NCBI RefSeq assembly: GCF_029981845.1
Contig: NZ_CP104164.1
Span: 372,001-436,000, forward strand
From: Candidatus Bandiella numerosa
GTDB lineage: Bacteria; Pseudomonadota; Alphaproteobacteria; Rickettsiales; Midichloriaceae
Length of the DNA: 64,000 nucleotides
Direction of reading: 5' to 3'
A model generated the notes under the pieces. That model had not been told where the DNA came from. It saw only the letters and a program-made list of their open reading frames with translations, and did no database searches. How positions within the stretch are numbered: the first letter of the stretch is position 1; each line of letters begins with the position of its first letter. Shown piece after piece: positions 26,849 through 36,416 of this stretch. The position numbers and the translations under genes were made by a program.

Positions 26849-27517
26849 CTAAAGGTATTTTTTTAAATCTTGCATTTGTTTTATCATCAAAATCTCTAGT
26901 TTGCTATTTTGTTTTTCAGTAAAAAAATTTGGAGCAGAGATATCTACTACAATCTTGGTAAAAGGCAATGGAATTGTAAATTCATCCCAGCTTCTAAGAA
27001 TTTTAGCTTTGGAGGATACAAAAGAAATATTAATGACTGGGATTTTGAATTTTGATGCAAGGTTTGTAACGGCGCTATTGACTTTATATCTAGGTCCCCT
27101 TGGGCCATCAGGAGTAATGACAATGCTTTCTTTATTTTTAATTGAATTTATAATGTCTTTTGTTGCAGATAAACTACCTTTATAACTTGAACCCCGAATG
27201 GTTTTATGACCATATAATTTCACAAATTTATCAATATATTTACCGTCTTTATGCAAAGAAGTTAAGACATTAAATTTTCCAAATTTTTTCATTATTTTTG
27301 GAAACACAATTATTTTGCCGTGCCATAATGCCAAAAAACAAACCTCATTAGAATTTAAAATATCTATAGCTTTGTCATTAATATGAGTGTCTACTTTAGA
27401 TGTAATAAATACAAATTCCAAATATATCTGTATTATCTTAGTGATACACAACACAGATATATTATTGTTAAGAAGTTTTTTTAGGGACCTTTTTAATATG
27501 CTCTTAAATTGTATCAA
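26849..27517 (-). CDS. DUF374-family lysophospholipid/lipid A-type acyltransferase
   Basis: 222 residues. The family marks are LWHGKIIVFP (the DUF374 form of the acyltransferase HX4D-type box), ASLHKDGKYIDKF, RGSSYKGSLSATKDII and ITPDGPRGPRYKVNS. It resembles the proteins encoded beside waaA in many alphaproteobacteria and is thought to act on a lipid A or phospholipid precursor at the inner membrane. It is co-transcribed with waaA. Confidence 0.85.
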   Translation of the reverse strand: MIQFKSILKRSLKKLLNNNISVLCITKIIQIYLEFVFITSKVDTHINDKAIDILNSNEVCFLALWHGKIIVFPKIMKKFGKFNVLTSLHKDGKYIDKFVKLYGHKTIRGSSYKGSLSATKDIINSIKNKESIVITPDGPRGPRYKVNSAVTNLASKFKIPVINISFVSSKAKILRSWDEFTIPLPFTKIVVDISAPNFFTEKQNSKLEILMIKQMQDLKKYL

Positions 27518-27688
27518 AGTATTTGTATAAGATATAATGAATTTTAATTACATAGTACATTAAAGTTTGGTGTTGAGCTACAATTGCTTATATTATTTTT
27601 ATAATATGATGTGATGCAGCATAAATTTTGAAAAAAAATCTGGATTTAAAAAAATAAACTTGCTAGCATGTACTTAATTAGTAAATTG

Positions 27689-27719
27689 GAACCTTTTTAT
27701 TCAGTATAATGCAAGGTTC
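27689..27719 (+). promoter_or_regulatory. fliF promoter: -10 element inside a 7-bp dyad
   Basis: TATAAT at 27705-27710 is flanked by GAACCTT (27689-27695) and AAGGTTC (27713-27719), perfect reverse complements 17 bases apart. The only -35-like hexamer (TTGGAA, 27686-27691) is too close. A repressor or activator site over the start of the flagellar operon is inferred. The rest of the 228-base gap holds nothing I recognise. Confidence 0.5.
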
Positions 27720-27746
27720 TGTGTGTGAGTGGGTTTTTAAGTAACA

Positions 27747-29393
27747 ATGGAATTTTTAAAAAGATTAAGTACAAATAAGTTAGTAATATTGGCTTTACTT
27801 ATGGTCACAATTTTAATAGGTGCTTTGTTCTTTGTAATGAGCTCTAAGCCTATTTATGGCAGTTTATATAGCGAATTAAGTGATAACAATAGGTTAAATG
27901 TAACTTTAAAGTTGCAATCCATGGGTGTGGATTATAAGGTGGACATGAAAAATTCCCAAATACTGGTTCCGGCACACAAAGTGTTAGAATTAAGGATGTA
28001 TTTTTCACAAAGTGGGCTTATTAGCTCTGGTAACATTGTTGGATATGAAATTTTTGACAAAGAAAATGGGCTTGGCAGCTCACAGTTTTTAAATAATATT
28101 AATTCTTTAAGAGCGCTCGAAGGAGAGTTGTCTAGAACTATTAATAGTTTATCTCAAATTGAAAATTCTAGAGTTCATCTAGTTTTGCCAAAAAAGGAGC
28201 TTTTTTCTAAGTCAAATGTGACTCCTTCTGCCTCGATTATGATAAAGTTAAAGCCCGGAGCATCTATTTCAAAAAATGAGGTCAAGGCAATTACCAATCT
28301 GGTATCAAAAGCTGTGCCTGATTTGATTTCAGAAAATATCACTATTATTGATAGTATGGGACATCCGTTAAAGATGCCGGGATCTGAAAACGAAGGTTTA
28401 TTGGGTGGCGATAATTCTGAATTCAAACTTATAGAATATCAAAATTTGCTAGAGAAACAGTTGAAATTAAAAATTGAAAATCTTTTGGAGAGTAGAGTTG
28501 GTATAGGTAAGGTAAAGGTTGACGTTGCTGCTAAAATTAATAACAATAGAGAAGTAATGGTTTCTGAATTTTTTGACCCAGATGGGCAGGTGATTCGCTC
28601 CAAAAAAACTAGCGAAGAGAAAGAAAAGGATGGAGATGAGAATGAAAACATTTCAGTTGCTAATAATATTCCAAATTCTAATCAACAAATTTCTGGCTAT
28701 AATCAAATGCCTAGGACAAAAAGTAAGCTAGATGATATTACAAATTACGAAATATCCAAAACAGTGACGAATAAAATAATAGAGGAAGGGGGTGTTGAGA
28801 AACTTTCAGTTGGGATTTTGGTTGATGGATATTATGAGATAGATGAAAGTACTAAGAAACAGGTATATCACAAAAGAAGTGATGAAGAGCTTGCGCAACT
28901 GAAGATACTAGTAAAATCTGCAATTGGCTTTGACGAAAAAAGGGGGGATCAATTAGAAATAATTAATCTTGAATTTACAAATGATAAGCTTCAGGATTCT
29001 GATCAAAAGGTAAATTGGTTAGACGAAAATCTAAAAAACCTTATTCAGATGGGTATGATAGGGGTGATTGTTATTTTGATAATATTACTTATCTTTAAAC
29101 CAATATTATCAAGAATTTTAGAGGTAAATAAAAATGGAGCTGGGGAGATAAATAAATTTTTTGATTTTAAAAAGTTAGGATTTAATAATAAATTTTCTGA
29201 TGAGGATAATATGGAAAATAAAGATTTTGATTCTTCAGATGATTCGAGTAGTAGGGCTATAATCAACAAATTACATATTGGAAACAAGCACAAACATATG
29301 CTAGATAGTATAAATGAGTTAGTTGAAAAATATCCTGAGGAGGCAATAGATATATTGAAAAAATGGATAAATAATGATCAAAAAGTGCAGTAA
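27747..29393 (+). CDS. fliF: Flagellar MS-ring protein FliF
   Basis: Builds the inner-membrane ring of the flagellar basal body and type III export gate housing. It is 548 residues. A transmembrane segment at about 14-34, the ring-building YscJ/FliF domain (GSLYSELSDNN, VDYKVDMKNSQILVPA, GLGSSQFLNN, ARVHLVLPKKELF-like ENSRVHLVLPKKELF), a periplasmic beta-collar region and a second transmembrane helix at about 430-450 followed by a cytoplasmic tail for FliG are all visible. First gene of fliF-fliG-fliH-fliN. Confidence 0.96.
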   Translation: MEFLKRLSTNKLVILALLMVTILIGALFFVMSSKPIYGSLYSELSDNNRLNVTLKLQSMGVDYKVDMKNSQILVPAHKVLELRMYFSQSGLISSGNIVGYEIFDKENGLGSSQFLNNINSLRALEGELSRTINSLSQIENSRVHLVLPKKELFSKSNVTPSASIMIKLKPGASISKNEVKAITNLVSKAVPDLISENITIIDSMGHPLKMPGSENEGLLGGDNSEFKLIEYQNLLEKQLKLKIENLLESRVGIGKVKVDVAAKINNNREVMVSEFFDPDGQVIRSKKTSEEKEKDGDENENISVANNIPNSNQQISGYNQMPRTKSKLDDITNYEISKTVTNKIIEEGGVEKLSVGILVDGYYEIDESTKKQVYHKRSDEELAQLKILVKSAIGFDEKRGDQLEIINLEFTNDKLQDSDQKVNWLDENLKNLIQMGMIGVIVILIILLIFKPILSRILEVNKNGAGEINKFFDFKKLGFNNKFSDEDNMENKDFDSSDDSSSRAIINKLHIGNKHKHMLDSINELVEKYPEEAIDILKKWINNDQKVQ

Positions 29394-29417
29394 TTATCAA
29401 CTTATTTATAGTACGTT

Positions 29418-30416
29418 ATGGAACCAAAAAATCTAGAAAGTGAAAATTTAGAAAGTGCAGCTGTTTTGCTTTTAGCATTGAGTGAGGAAAATGCAGGGAA
29501 AATTTTAAAACATTTATCGGAAAGCGATGTTTATAAAATATCTAATCAGATTGCTAATTTAAGAGATATGGAGGCTGATAAAGTATTAGATACACTATCG
29601 TACTTTGCTGATAGAATAAGTAATGCGAGTTTATTAGGCGGTCATTTACCTAGGTTAAGAAGATTTTTACACAAAGTTTTCGACCAAGAAAAGGTGGATC
29701 TTATAATGCAAAATGTTAATAGTCCTTTGAATAAAACTTGGGAAATCATAGCAGGTATGAGTGATAAAGTGCTAGTTGAATATTTAAAAAACGAATATCC
29801 TCAAACAGTGGCATTTATTTTATCTAAATTACCATCACAAAAAGCATCAAAAATTATCAGTAACTTCTCGGAAAATTTTTCTTTTGAGGTAATTAAGAGA
29901 ATTTTAAATATGGATGAGGTTAATAAGAGTGTACTTATAAATTTAGAAAACACCTTAAGAAGAGATTTGGTTGAAAAATCCGACATTTCAAAAGAATTGG
30001 ATAATAATCAAATCGTTGCAGATATATTTAACAACCTTGACAAAAAAGATGAAAGTCTGTTCTTTGAGCTATTAGAAAAATATGATGCTAATAAAGCATC
30101 ATTAGTTAGAAAAAATATGCTAATTTTTGATGATATTAAGAGAGTTGACTCAAGAGGAATGCAGATGCTAATAAGATACTCAGATAAATCAATTTTACCA
30201 AAAGCGTTAAAATTTGCTGATGATAACATTAAGAATTGCTTTTTTAATAACATGTCTGCTAGAGCAGCAAAAATTCTAATTGAAGAAATTGATAATTCTA
30301 ACAATACTAAGCTTGAAGAATCTGAGCTATCTCAGAAAAATATATTGTTAATTTTAAGGGAGTTGATTAATAAAGGACAAATAACCTTAAGAGATATTAT
30401 AAAAGATTCAGATTAA
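29418..30416 (+). CDS. fliG: Flagellar motor switch protein FliG
   Basis: Rotor protein that contacts the stator and sets rotation direction. It is 332 residues, the normal length. The N-terminal domain binds FliF, the middle domain carries the ENPQTVAFIL-type EYPQTVAFILSKLP, and the C-terminal torque helix has the charged series in ALKFADDNIKNCFFNNMSARAAKIL. It starts 24 bases after fliF, and fliH begins 1 base after its stop. Confidence 0.96.
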   Translation: MEPKNLESENLESAAVLLLALSEENAGKILKHLSESDVYKISNQIANLRDMEADKVLDTLSYFADRISNASLLGGHLPRLRRFLHKVFDQEKVDLIMQNVNSPLNKTWEIIAGMSDKVLVEYLKNEYPQTVAFILSKLPSQKASKIISNFSENFSFEVIKRILNMDEVNKSVLINLENTLRRDLVEKSDISKELDNNQIVADIFNNLDKKDESLFFELLEKYDANKASLVRKNMLIFDDIKRVDSRGMQMLIRYSDKSILPKALKFADDNIKNCFFNNMSARAAKILIEEIDNSNNTKLEESELSQKNILLILRELINKGQITLRDIIKDSD

Positions 30417-30417
30417 T

Positions 30418-31116
30418 ATGAAGAATTATGTTATAAAAAAATTTCCTTTTAATAGTTTTTCAGATAGTAGGGGGTATGATAATAACTTGACTCTAAAGAA
30501 AAACATCAAAGATGAATACACTGGAAAAAATTTAGAAGTGGCTAATAACATATTGGCCAAAAAAGATATTGTGGTTGAACAGAATGAATACACAAAAGAA
30601 AAAGTGGAAGCATTAAAACTTGAGTCCTTCGAAAATGGGTGGGCAGAATGTGAGAAGGCCCAACAAAAGTTAGTAGATCAGACAAAAGAAGATAGTAGTA
30701 TCAGCCTAATGATGAAAATTGAATCGAGTCTATTTAATATTTATGAAACAATTGAAAGTAAATATGATAATTTGTCAAAGGATTGTGCAGAGTTAAGCTA
30801 TGTAATTGCAAGTAAATTAGTAGGAAAGTTAAGTGAAAAATTTCCAAATGAGGTTATATTGGATTTTTTGAGTAAAAACCTCCCTCTACTCACTCATGCC
30901 AATGATATTAGGATAGGTGTTAACCCAAAAAATTTACCGCATATAAAAAGCTATATTGACGATATAAATCAAAATTCAACAATAAAAATTAAGCTTGTAG
31001 AAGACGAAGCAATAAATATTGGTGACTGTAAAGTAGATTGGGGCAATGGATTGATAAAAAAAGATACAGAAAAAGTCAAAAAGGATTTAGAATCCATTTT
31101 TAAAAATAATTTATAA
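30418..31116 (+). CDS. fliH: Flagellar assembly protein FliH
   Basis: Negative regulator and stator of the export ATPase FliI. It is 232 residues and, as usual for the family, poorly conserved. An N-terminal variable part is followed by a helical segment (about 75-130) and the FliH/SctL-like C-terminal domain (ASKLVGKLSEKFPNEVI, IRIGVNPKNLPHIKSYI, IKLVEDEAINIGDCKVDWGNG, the last typical of FliH). Identity is supported by the position between fliG and fliN. FliI is not in the window. Confidence 0.85.
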   Translation: MKNYVIKKFPFNSFSDSRGYDNNLTLKKNIKDEYTGKNLEVANNILAKKDIVVEQNEYTKEKVEALKLESFENGWAECEKAQQKLVDQTKEDSSISLMMKIESSLFNIYETIESKYDNLSKDCAELSYVIASKLVGKLSEKFPNEVILDFLSKNLPLLTHANDIRIGVNPKNLPHIKSYIDDINQNSTIKIKLVEDEAINIGDCKVDWGNGLIKKDTEKVKKDLESIFKNNL

Positions 31117-31136
31117 TAAATTTTTGGTAACGTTAT

Positions 31137-31418
31137 ATGACTATAGAGAAAGAAGATATTAAAAACAGAAATGGGATTAACTTAAATTTAAAGGCGATTT
31201 ATGATGTTCCGATGAAATTAAAAGTCGTTTTAGGACAAGCAGAATTTAAAGTAAGTGATTTACTTAAATTAAATAAAGGCGATAAAATTGAATTAGATAA
31301 AAAGCCTGGAGATCCTGTAGATTTATTTGTTAATGATAAATTAGTTGCAAAAGGCGAAATAGTATTGATAGATGATAAGGTAGGTCTGACGCTTACAGAA
31401 ATTATTGCAAATGATTAA
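31137..31418 (+). CDS. fliN: Flagellar motor switch protein FliN
   Basis: C-ring component, 93 residues, consisting of a single SpoA domain: VPMKLKVVLGQAEFKVSDLLKLNKGDKIELDKKPGDPVDLFVNDKLVAKGEI is the classic pattern. No FliM gene is adjacent. It is the last clear flagellar gene of this operon. TTACTT/AAGTAA (31438-31456) is a weak downstream hairpin. Confidence 0.94.
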   Translation: MTIEKEDIKNRNGINLNLKAIYDVPMKLKVVLGQAEFKVSDLLKLNKGDKIELDKKPGDPVDLFVNDKLVAKGEIVLIDDKVGLTLTEIIAND

Positions 31419-31503
31419 TTTGTATTTTACTTAAATTTTACTTGATTATTAAGTAACAAATTATATATTCAACGTATAAATAACATTTCAGTATAATTAT
31501 ATT

Positions 31504-31791
31504 ATGATAGAAGGATTAATTAGTTTTTTGCATGTGGCTCCGTTGGTTATGATATTTTCTCTTATGGTCGGTAGTAAAGTATACAAAAAAACTACAGGTA
31601 AAAGTGTAGACTTTTCACCAACTGTATTATTGTTAAGTTCTATCGGTATTGCTTCTGGATTTGGTATACATCATCATGCTGGAGAAGAAGTATCAAGCAT
31701 TTGCTATCTATGTTTCGGTTACGCGACGATATTGGCGATTGTGGGATTAAAGCTTGCTAAAACAAATAAAGTTATAAGACAAAACGCTTAA
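31504..31791 (+). CDS. Small membrane protein of unknown function
   Basis: 95 residues with three predicted hydrophobic helices: about 5-22 (LHVAPLVMIFSLMVGSK), 38-55 (SPTVLLLSSIGIASGFG) and 66-84 (ICYLCFGYATILAIVGLKL). Short histidine cluster IHHHAGEE between helices two and three, plus two cysteines. It follows the flagellar operon by 85 bases in the same direction but shows no flagellar signature. I recognise no family. It is open, well placed and has typical codon use, so it is probably real. Confidence 0.65.
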   Translation: MIEGLISFLHVAPLVMIFSLMVGSKVYKKTTGKSVDFSPTVLLLSSIGIASGFGIHHHAGEEVSSICYLCFGYATILAIVGLKLAKTNKVIRQNA

Positions 31792-31809
31792 TTGATTTTA
31801 AAATCAATT
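31790..31809 (+). terminator. AT-rich palindrome at the end of the small membrane gene
   Basis: AATTGATTTTAAAATCAATT is a perfect 20-bp palindrome overlapping the stop codon at 31789-31791 and followed by TTT. It is a weak intrinsic-terminator candidate before hemA, which starts 17 bases later. Confidence 0.35.
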
Positions 31810-31825
31810 TTATGCGCCAGATAAA

Positions 31826-33046
31826 ATGAATAACCACTTTCACTCAGCTCTTTCTAGGATCAAAGCAGAGGGGAGGTATAGGGTTTTTACCGAATTAAAA
31901 GGTTATTCTTCTAGTAGTGTAAGAGCATATAGCGTAAAGCATGGTAAGGACATTACTCTTTGGTGCAGTAACGATTATTTGTCTATGAGTAAAAATCAAT
32001 CTGTGATTGATGCTCTGGCAAAGGGAGCGTATCAGTTTGGAGTTGGCTCTGGAGGTACGAGAAATATCTCTGGTACAAGCAATGCAATAATTAATGTTGA
32101 AAAAGAAATTAGTGATTTGCATAATAAAGATTCAGCTCTTGTTTTTACTTCTGGGTATATTGCAAATCAGGCAACTCTATCTACTATATCAAAGATTATA
32201 CCCGATTGTGTAATATTTTCTGATCAAAACAACCATGCATCCATAATATATGGAATAAAAGAAAGTAAACTTGAGAAGATTGTATTCAATCATAATGATA
32301 TGGATGATCTAGAGAGTAAATTAAAAAATTATCCACCTGAACGTCCCAAAATTATAGTTTTTGAGGCGGTTTATTCAATGTCAGGAACGACAGCAGAAGT
32401 TGGCAAAATTTGTATGTTAGCAAAAAGGTATAATGCCTTAACATATGTGGATGAAGTGCATTCTGTTGGAATTTATGGAAAAGAGGGTGCAGGAATGTGT
32501 GCAAAGCTTGGGTATCAAGATAAAGTTGATATAATACAAGGTACATTCGCAAAAGCATACGGAGTAATTGGTGGCTATATTGCATCTAAGCATGAAATAG
32601 TAGATAGTATCAGATCCTATTCTCCAGGTTTTATATTTACTACTTCTCTTCCCCCCGCAATCGCGGAAGCAATTTTGAGTAGTATAAAGTATTTAAGAAG
32701 GTCTAATCTTGAAAGGGATAAATTGAAATATGTCGTATCTGTATTAAAAGACAGGCTTAGTAGTAAGGGGATTAATTTTTTACAAAATGAGACTCATATA
32801 ATATCTGTAATGATAAATGATGCTACATTATGCCAAGAAGTTTACATGGACTTGCTTCAAAATCATAATGTGTATGTACAGGGGATTAATTTCCCTACGG
32901 TTCCCAAGGGGCAAGAGAGATTAAGAATAACAGCAAATCCATTTCATACAGAAGAAATGATTAATCATTTTGCTGATTCGCTTTATAATGTATTGGTAAA
33001 ATATAATATACTTAATTCAAGTAATCAGAAGATTTCTTTTGGCTAA
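31826..33046 (+). CDS. hemA: 5-aminolevulinate synthase
   Basis: PLP enzyme condensing glycine and succinyl-CoA, the alphaproteobacterial (Shemin) first step of haem synthesis. It is 406 residues, the normal length. Features include CSNDYLSMSKN, GSGGTRNISGTSNAI, TYVDEVHSVGIYG and the PLP lysine K243 in GTFAKAYGVIGGY. Heme-regulatory CP motifs are absent. No other haem gene is nearby. Confidence 0.96.
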   Translation: MNNHFHSALSRIKAEGRYRVFTELKGYSSSSVRAYSVKHGKDITLWCSNDYLSMSKNQSVIDALAKGAYQFGVGSGGTRNISGTSNAIINVEKEISDLHNKDSALVFTSGYIANQATLSTISKIIPDCVIFSDQNNHASIIYGIKESKLEKIVFNHNDMDDLESKLKNYPPERPKIIVFEAVYSMSGTTAEVGKICMLAKRYNALTYVDEVHSVGIYGKEGAGMCAKLGYQDKVDIIQGTFAKAYGVIGGYIASKHEIVDSIRSYSPGFIFTTSLPPAIAEAILSSIKYLRRSNLERDKLKYVVSVLKDRLSSKGINFLQNETHIISVMINDATLCQEVYMDLLQNHNVYVQGINFPTVPKGQERLRITANPFHTEEMINHFADSLYNVLVKYNILNSSNQKISFG

Positions 33047-33188
33047 TCAGTGCCAATACCAATATACTTAAGTTTTTCTCATTTATTAATAATATCAGGT
33101 CATTGAGGGGTAGTTTTAAAAAAATTGTTTAACATATTAAAAAATTCTGATAAACCTGAATCTAAAATAATTATAAAGTAAAATCGAA

Positions 33189-34520
33189 ATGAAAATTGAA
33201 GAAACAAAAAACGAAAAATTTCATAAAGAATATAATATTCAAATTTCTTTTGACACAATAAATGCAAAAATTGAAGAAAAAGTTTCTGAAGCTGCGAAGA
33301 CTTTTAGGATGCCTGGATTTAGAGAAGGGAAAGTTCCTTTAAGCATTGTAAGACAAAAAGTGGCTAAAGAAGAAACAGGAAGGCAAATTCAGGAAAATAT
33401 ATCTGCTTGTATAAAAGAGCTTATAGATACGAAAAAAATTATTCCGTTCTCAAAGCCAGATGTTGAGATCTTATCCTTTGATGAGGAAAATGGTTTGTCA
33501 GTTAAGATTGCAATTGAAACAATGCCTGAGGTACCAGAGGTAAAATGGGAGGCTATAGAGATTGAAAAGGTCGATATTAAAATTTCTGATAAAGAAATAA
33601 ACGAAACTAAAAATAATTTATTAAAAGAATTTAGAAAATTTAAAAAAGCTAAAGATGATTATAAATCAAAAGCAGGAGATAAAGTAGCAATTGACTTCCA
33701 TGGTCAAATAGACGGCAAGGATTTTGATGGAAATAAAGCTGAAAATATGGAGCTTGTGATTGGAGATAATAGCTTTTTAGTTGATTTTGAAAATGAATTA
33801 ATAGGGTGTAAGTTAAATGAGGAAAAATCATTTAATTTAGTATTCCCAGCAGATTATCCTAAAGAAGATATTGCCAATAAAGAAGCTCAATTTAAAATCA
33901 AAATCGTTGATCTGCAGGAGTTAGAAGAAATAGGAAAAGTATCAGATGAAATGTTAAAAAGGCTAGGAGTTGAATCTGAAGAAAGACTGAATGAGCTTAT
34001 AAAGCAAAAATTGAACTTTGATTTTATGAGTACAGTAAGGATGAAAATGAAAAGAGAACTATTTGATAAAATAGATAAAGAATATAATTTTGATTTGCCG
34101 GAGAAAATGGTTGATCAGGATTTTGAAATTTTGTGGAAAGAATTAGAGAAAAGCAAAGATAAGCAAGAGAATTTGAAAAATAAATCAGAGGAAGAACTAA
34201 AATCTGAGTATAAAAAAATTGCACACAGAAGAGTTAAATTAGGGTTAATAATGGCTGAAGTTGCAAGAAAAGGTGAAATAACAATAACTCACGATGAGCT
34301 AAAGCAGATAGTTGAAATGCAGGCTAACCAAAATCCTCAAATTAAAGACAAAATTTTAGAATTTTATAAAGACCCAGAAAATTTAGAAAAAATTAAAGGA
34401 CCTATCCTTGAGGAAAAAGCGCTTGATTTTATTTTGTCTAAGGTTAAACTCAAAAGCACAGAAATGACTACCGATGATTTTATAAAAAAGGTATTACCTG
34501 AATTAAAGGAAAATAATTAA
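33189..34520 (+). CDS. tig: Trigger factor
   Basis: Ribosome-bound chaperone and peptidyl-prolyl isomerase. It is 443 residues. The N-terminal ribosome-binding motif is present as FRMPGFREGKVP (consensus GFRxGxxP). The FKBP-like domain (GDKVAIDFHGQIDGKDFDG) and the long helical C-terminal arms follow. It heads the tig-clpP-clpX cluster, a common bacterial order. Its coding sequence is Lys/Glu-rich. Confidence 0.96.
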   Translation: MKIEETKNEKFHKEYNIQISFDTINAKIEEKVSEAAKTFRMPGFREGKVPLSIVRQKVAKEETGRQIQENISACIKELIDTKKIIPFSKPDVEILSFDEENGLSVKIAIETMPEVPEVKWEAIEIEKVDIKISDKEINETKNNLLKEFRKFKKAKDDYKSKAGDKVAIDFHGQIDGKDFDGNKAENMELVIGDNSFLVDFENELIGCKLNEEKSFNLVFPADYPKEDIANKEAQFKIKIVDLQELEEIGKVSDEMLKRLGVESEERLNELIKQKLNFDFMSTVRMKMKRELFDKIDKEYNFDLPEKMVDQDFEILWKELEKSKDKQENLKNKSEEELKSEYKKIAHRRVKLGLIMAEVARKGEITITHDELKQIVEMQANQNPQIKDKILEFYKDPENLEKIKGPILEEKALDFILSKVKLKSTEMTTDDFIKKVLPELKENN

Positions 34521-34538
34521 ATTTGAGTTATAGTTATA

Positions 34539-35138
34539 ATGTCTTATATTCCAGTTGTAATTGAACAGACTGCTAAAAGTGAAAGGGCGTTTGATATATT
34601 TTCTCGTTTGCTTAAGGAAAGAATAATATTTTTAAGTGGGCAAGTTGAAGATAATATGGCTTCTATAATCATTGCCCAATTACTATTTTTGGAATCTGAA
34701 AATCCTAGCAAGGATATATTTATGTATGTAAATTCTCCTGGTGGTGTGGTTTCAGCTGGGTTGGCAATTTATGACACTATGCAGTATATAAAGCCTGATG
34801 TTTCAACATTATGTGTAGGTCAAGCTTGTTCAATGGGTTCTTTTCTTCTTGCTGCTGGGGAGAAGGGGAAGAGGTATGCTCTTCCAAATTCAAGAATCAT
34901 GATACATCAACCAATAGGTGATTTTCGTGGTCAGGCGACAGATATTGAGATACATGCGAAGGAAATATTACAATTAAAAAATCGTCTTAATAAAATATTG
35001 AGTGATCATACAGGTCAGAAAGCTTCCAAAATCGAAAAAGATGCTGATAGAGATCATTTTATGTCTCCAGAAGAAGCTAAAAATTATGGTATAATAGATA
35101 AAATAATTACTAAAAGAGTGGTAGCTCAAAATGAATAA
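34539..35138 (+). CDS. clpP: ATP-dependent Clp protease proteolytic subunit
   Basis: 199-residue serine protease forming the 14-subunit chamber used by ClpX. The catalytic triad is Ser98 (GQACSMGSF), His123 (IMIHQPIG) and Asp172 (DRDHFMSPEEA). The N terminus MSYIPVVIEQT is the usual start. It overlaps clpX by 8 bases, so the two are translationally coupled. Confidence 0.97.
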   Translation: MSYIPVVIEQTAKSERAFDIFSRLLKERIIFLSGQVEDNMASIIIAQLLFLESENPSKDIFMYVNSPGGVVSAGLAIYDTMQYIKPDVSTLCVGQACSMGSFLLAAGEKGKRYALPNSRIMIHQPIGDFRGQATDIEIHAKEILQLKNRLNKILSDHTGQKASKIEKDADRDHFMSPEEAKNYGIIDKIITKRVVAQNE

Positions 35139-36396
35139 AGCAAATTCAGAAATATTATATTGTTCTTTTTGCGGCAAGAGCCAAGATGAAGTAAAAAAAC
35201 TTCTATCAGGTGTGGCGGTTTATATATGCGATGAATGTGTTGTTTTATGTTCTCAGGCCTTGAATGAAAGTAAAATTTCATCAGAGCAATTAATCAAAAA
35301 TAACCTTACTCCTAAAAAAATATATGAAATTTTAGATGCATATGTAATTGGTCAAGAACTTGCAAAGAAGGTTTTGGCAGTCGCTGTGTATAATCATTAT
35401 AAAAGATTAGAGAAACAAGCTCAAAAAACACAATTTGATGATGTAGAAATTTCCAAATCAAATATATTAATGATTGGGCCTACTGGGTGTGGTAAAACAT
35501 TGTTAATGCAAACGCTAGCAAAGATATTAGGTGTGCCATTCGCTATTGCTGATGCAACAACTTTGACAGAAGCAGGGTACGTTGGCGAAGATGTAGAAAA
35601 TATTTTAGTGAGACTATTACAAGCTGCTGATTATAATATAGAAAAGGCAGAAAGGGGTATTATATATATAGATGAAATTGATAAAATATCTAGAAAATCT
35701 GAAAGTCCATCTATAACTAGAGATGTGTCAGGTGAAGGAGTACAACAGGCTTTGCTAAAATTAATGGAAGGCACAATTGCTTCTATACCACCTCAAGGTG
35801 GTAGAAAACACCCACAGCAAGAGTTTTTGCAAATTAATACCGAAAATATATTGTTTGTTTGTAGTGGTGCTTTTAATGGGCTTGAAAAAATAATAAACCA
35901 AAGGATGAAAAGTAGTTCGATTGGATTTGAAGCAGTTGTTAAGGAAAAAAGTAAAGATATTGAACTTTCTAAAATGATTAATAAAGTTGAGCCGGAGGAT
36001 TTGGTTAAATATGGATTGATCCCGGAATTTATAGGTAGGTTGCCTCAGGTAGTGACTATAGATGATCTTGATGAGGCAATGTTGATTAGAATTCTAAAAG
36101 AGCCAAAGAACTCCTTAATTCAACAATATCAGAAATTATTTGGGCTTAATGATATTAAGCTAAGTTTTGACGATGATTCTTTAAAAGAAATAGCTAAAGT
36201 TGCATATAAAAGAAAAACAGGGGCTAGAGGATTGAGGTCAATAATAGATAAAGTATTGCTGGATTTAATGTTTGAATTTCCTAATGAAGGCAATATTAAA
36301 GAAATTATTATTGATTCTAATGTTGTGAAGCAAGATTCAAAACCTAAAATTAAGTATCACGAAAATAAGAAAGTTAAGAGTAAAAAAGTAGTTTAA
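35131..36396 (+). CDS. clpX: ATP-dependent Clp protease ATP-binding subunit ClpX
   Basis: AAA+ unfoldase, 421 residues. An N-terminal four-cysteine zinc-binding domain (YCSFCGKS and ICDECVVLC), Walker A GPTGCGKT, Walker B IIYIDEID, the pore loop GYVGEDVE and the RKTGARGLR sensor 2 segment are all visible. It overlaps the end of clpP. The C-terminal tail is Lys-rich. Confidence 0.97.
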   Translation: MNKANSEILYCSFCGKSQDEVKKLLSGVAVYICDECVVLCSQALNESKISSEQLIKNNLTPKKIYEILDAYVIGQELAKKVLAVAVYNHYKRLEKQAQKTQFDDVEISKSNILMIGPTGCGKTLLMQTLAKILGVPFAIADATTLTEAGYVGEDVENILVRLLQAADYNIEKAERGIIYIDEIDKISRKSESPSITRDVSGEGVQQALLKLMEGTIASIPPQGGRKHPQQEFLQINTENILFVCSGAFNGLEKIINQRMKSSSIGFEAVVKEKSKDIELSKMINKVEPEDLVKYGLIPEFIGRLPQVVTIDDLDEAMLIRILKEPKNSLIQQYQKLFGLNDIKLSFDDDSLKEIAKVAYKRKTGARGLRSIIDKVLLDLMFEFPNEGNIKEIIIDSNVVKQDSKPKIKYHENKKVKSKKVV

Positions 36397-36416
36397 TTAT
36401 TTTTAGTTAAAGATTT

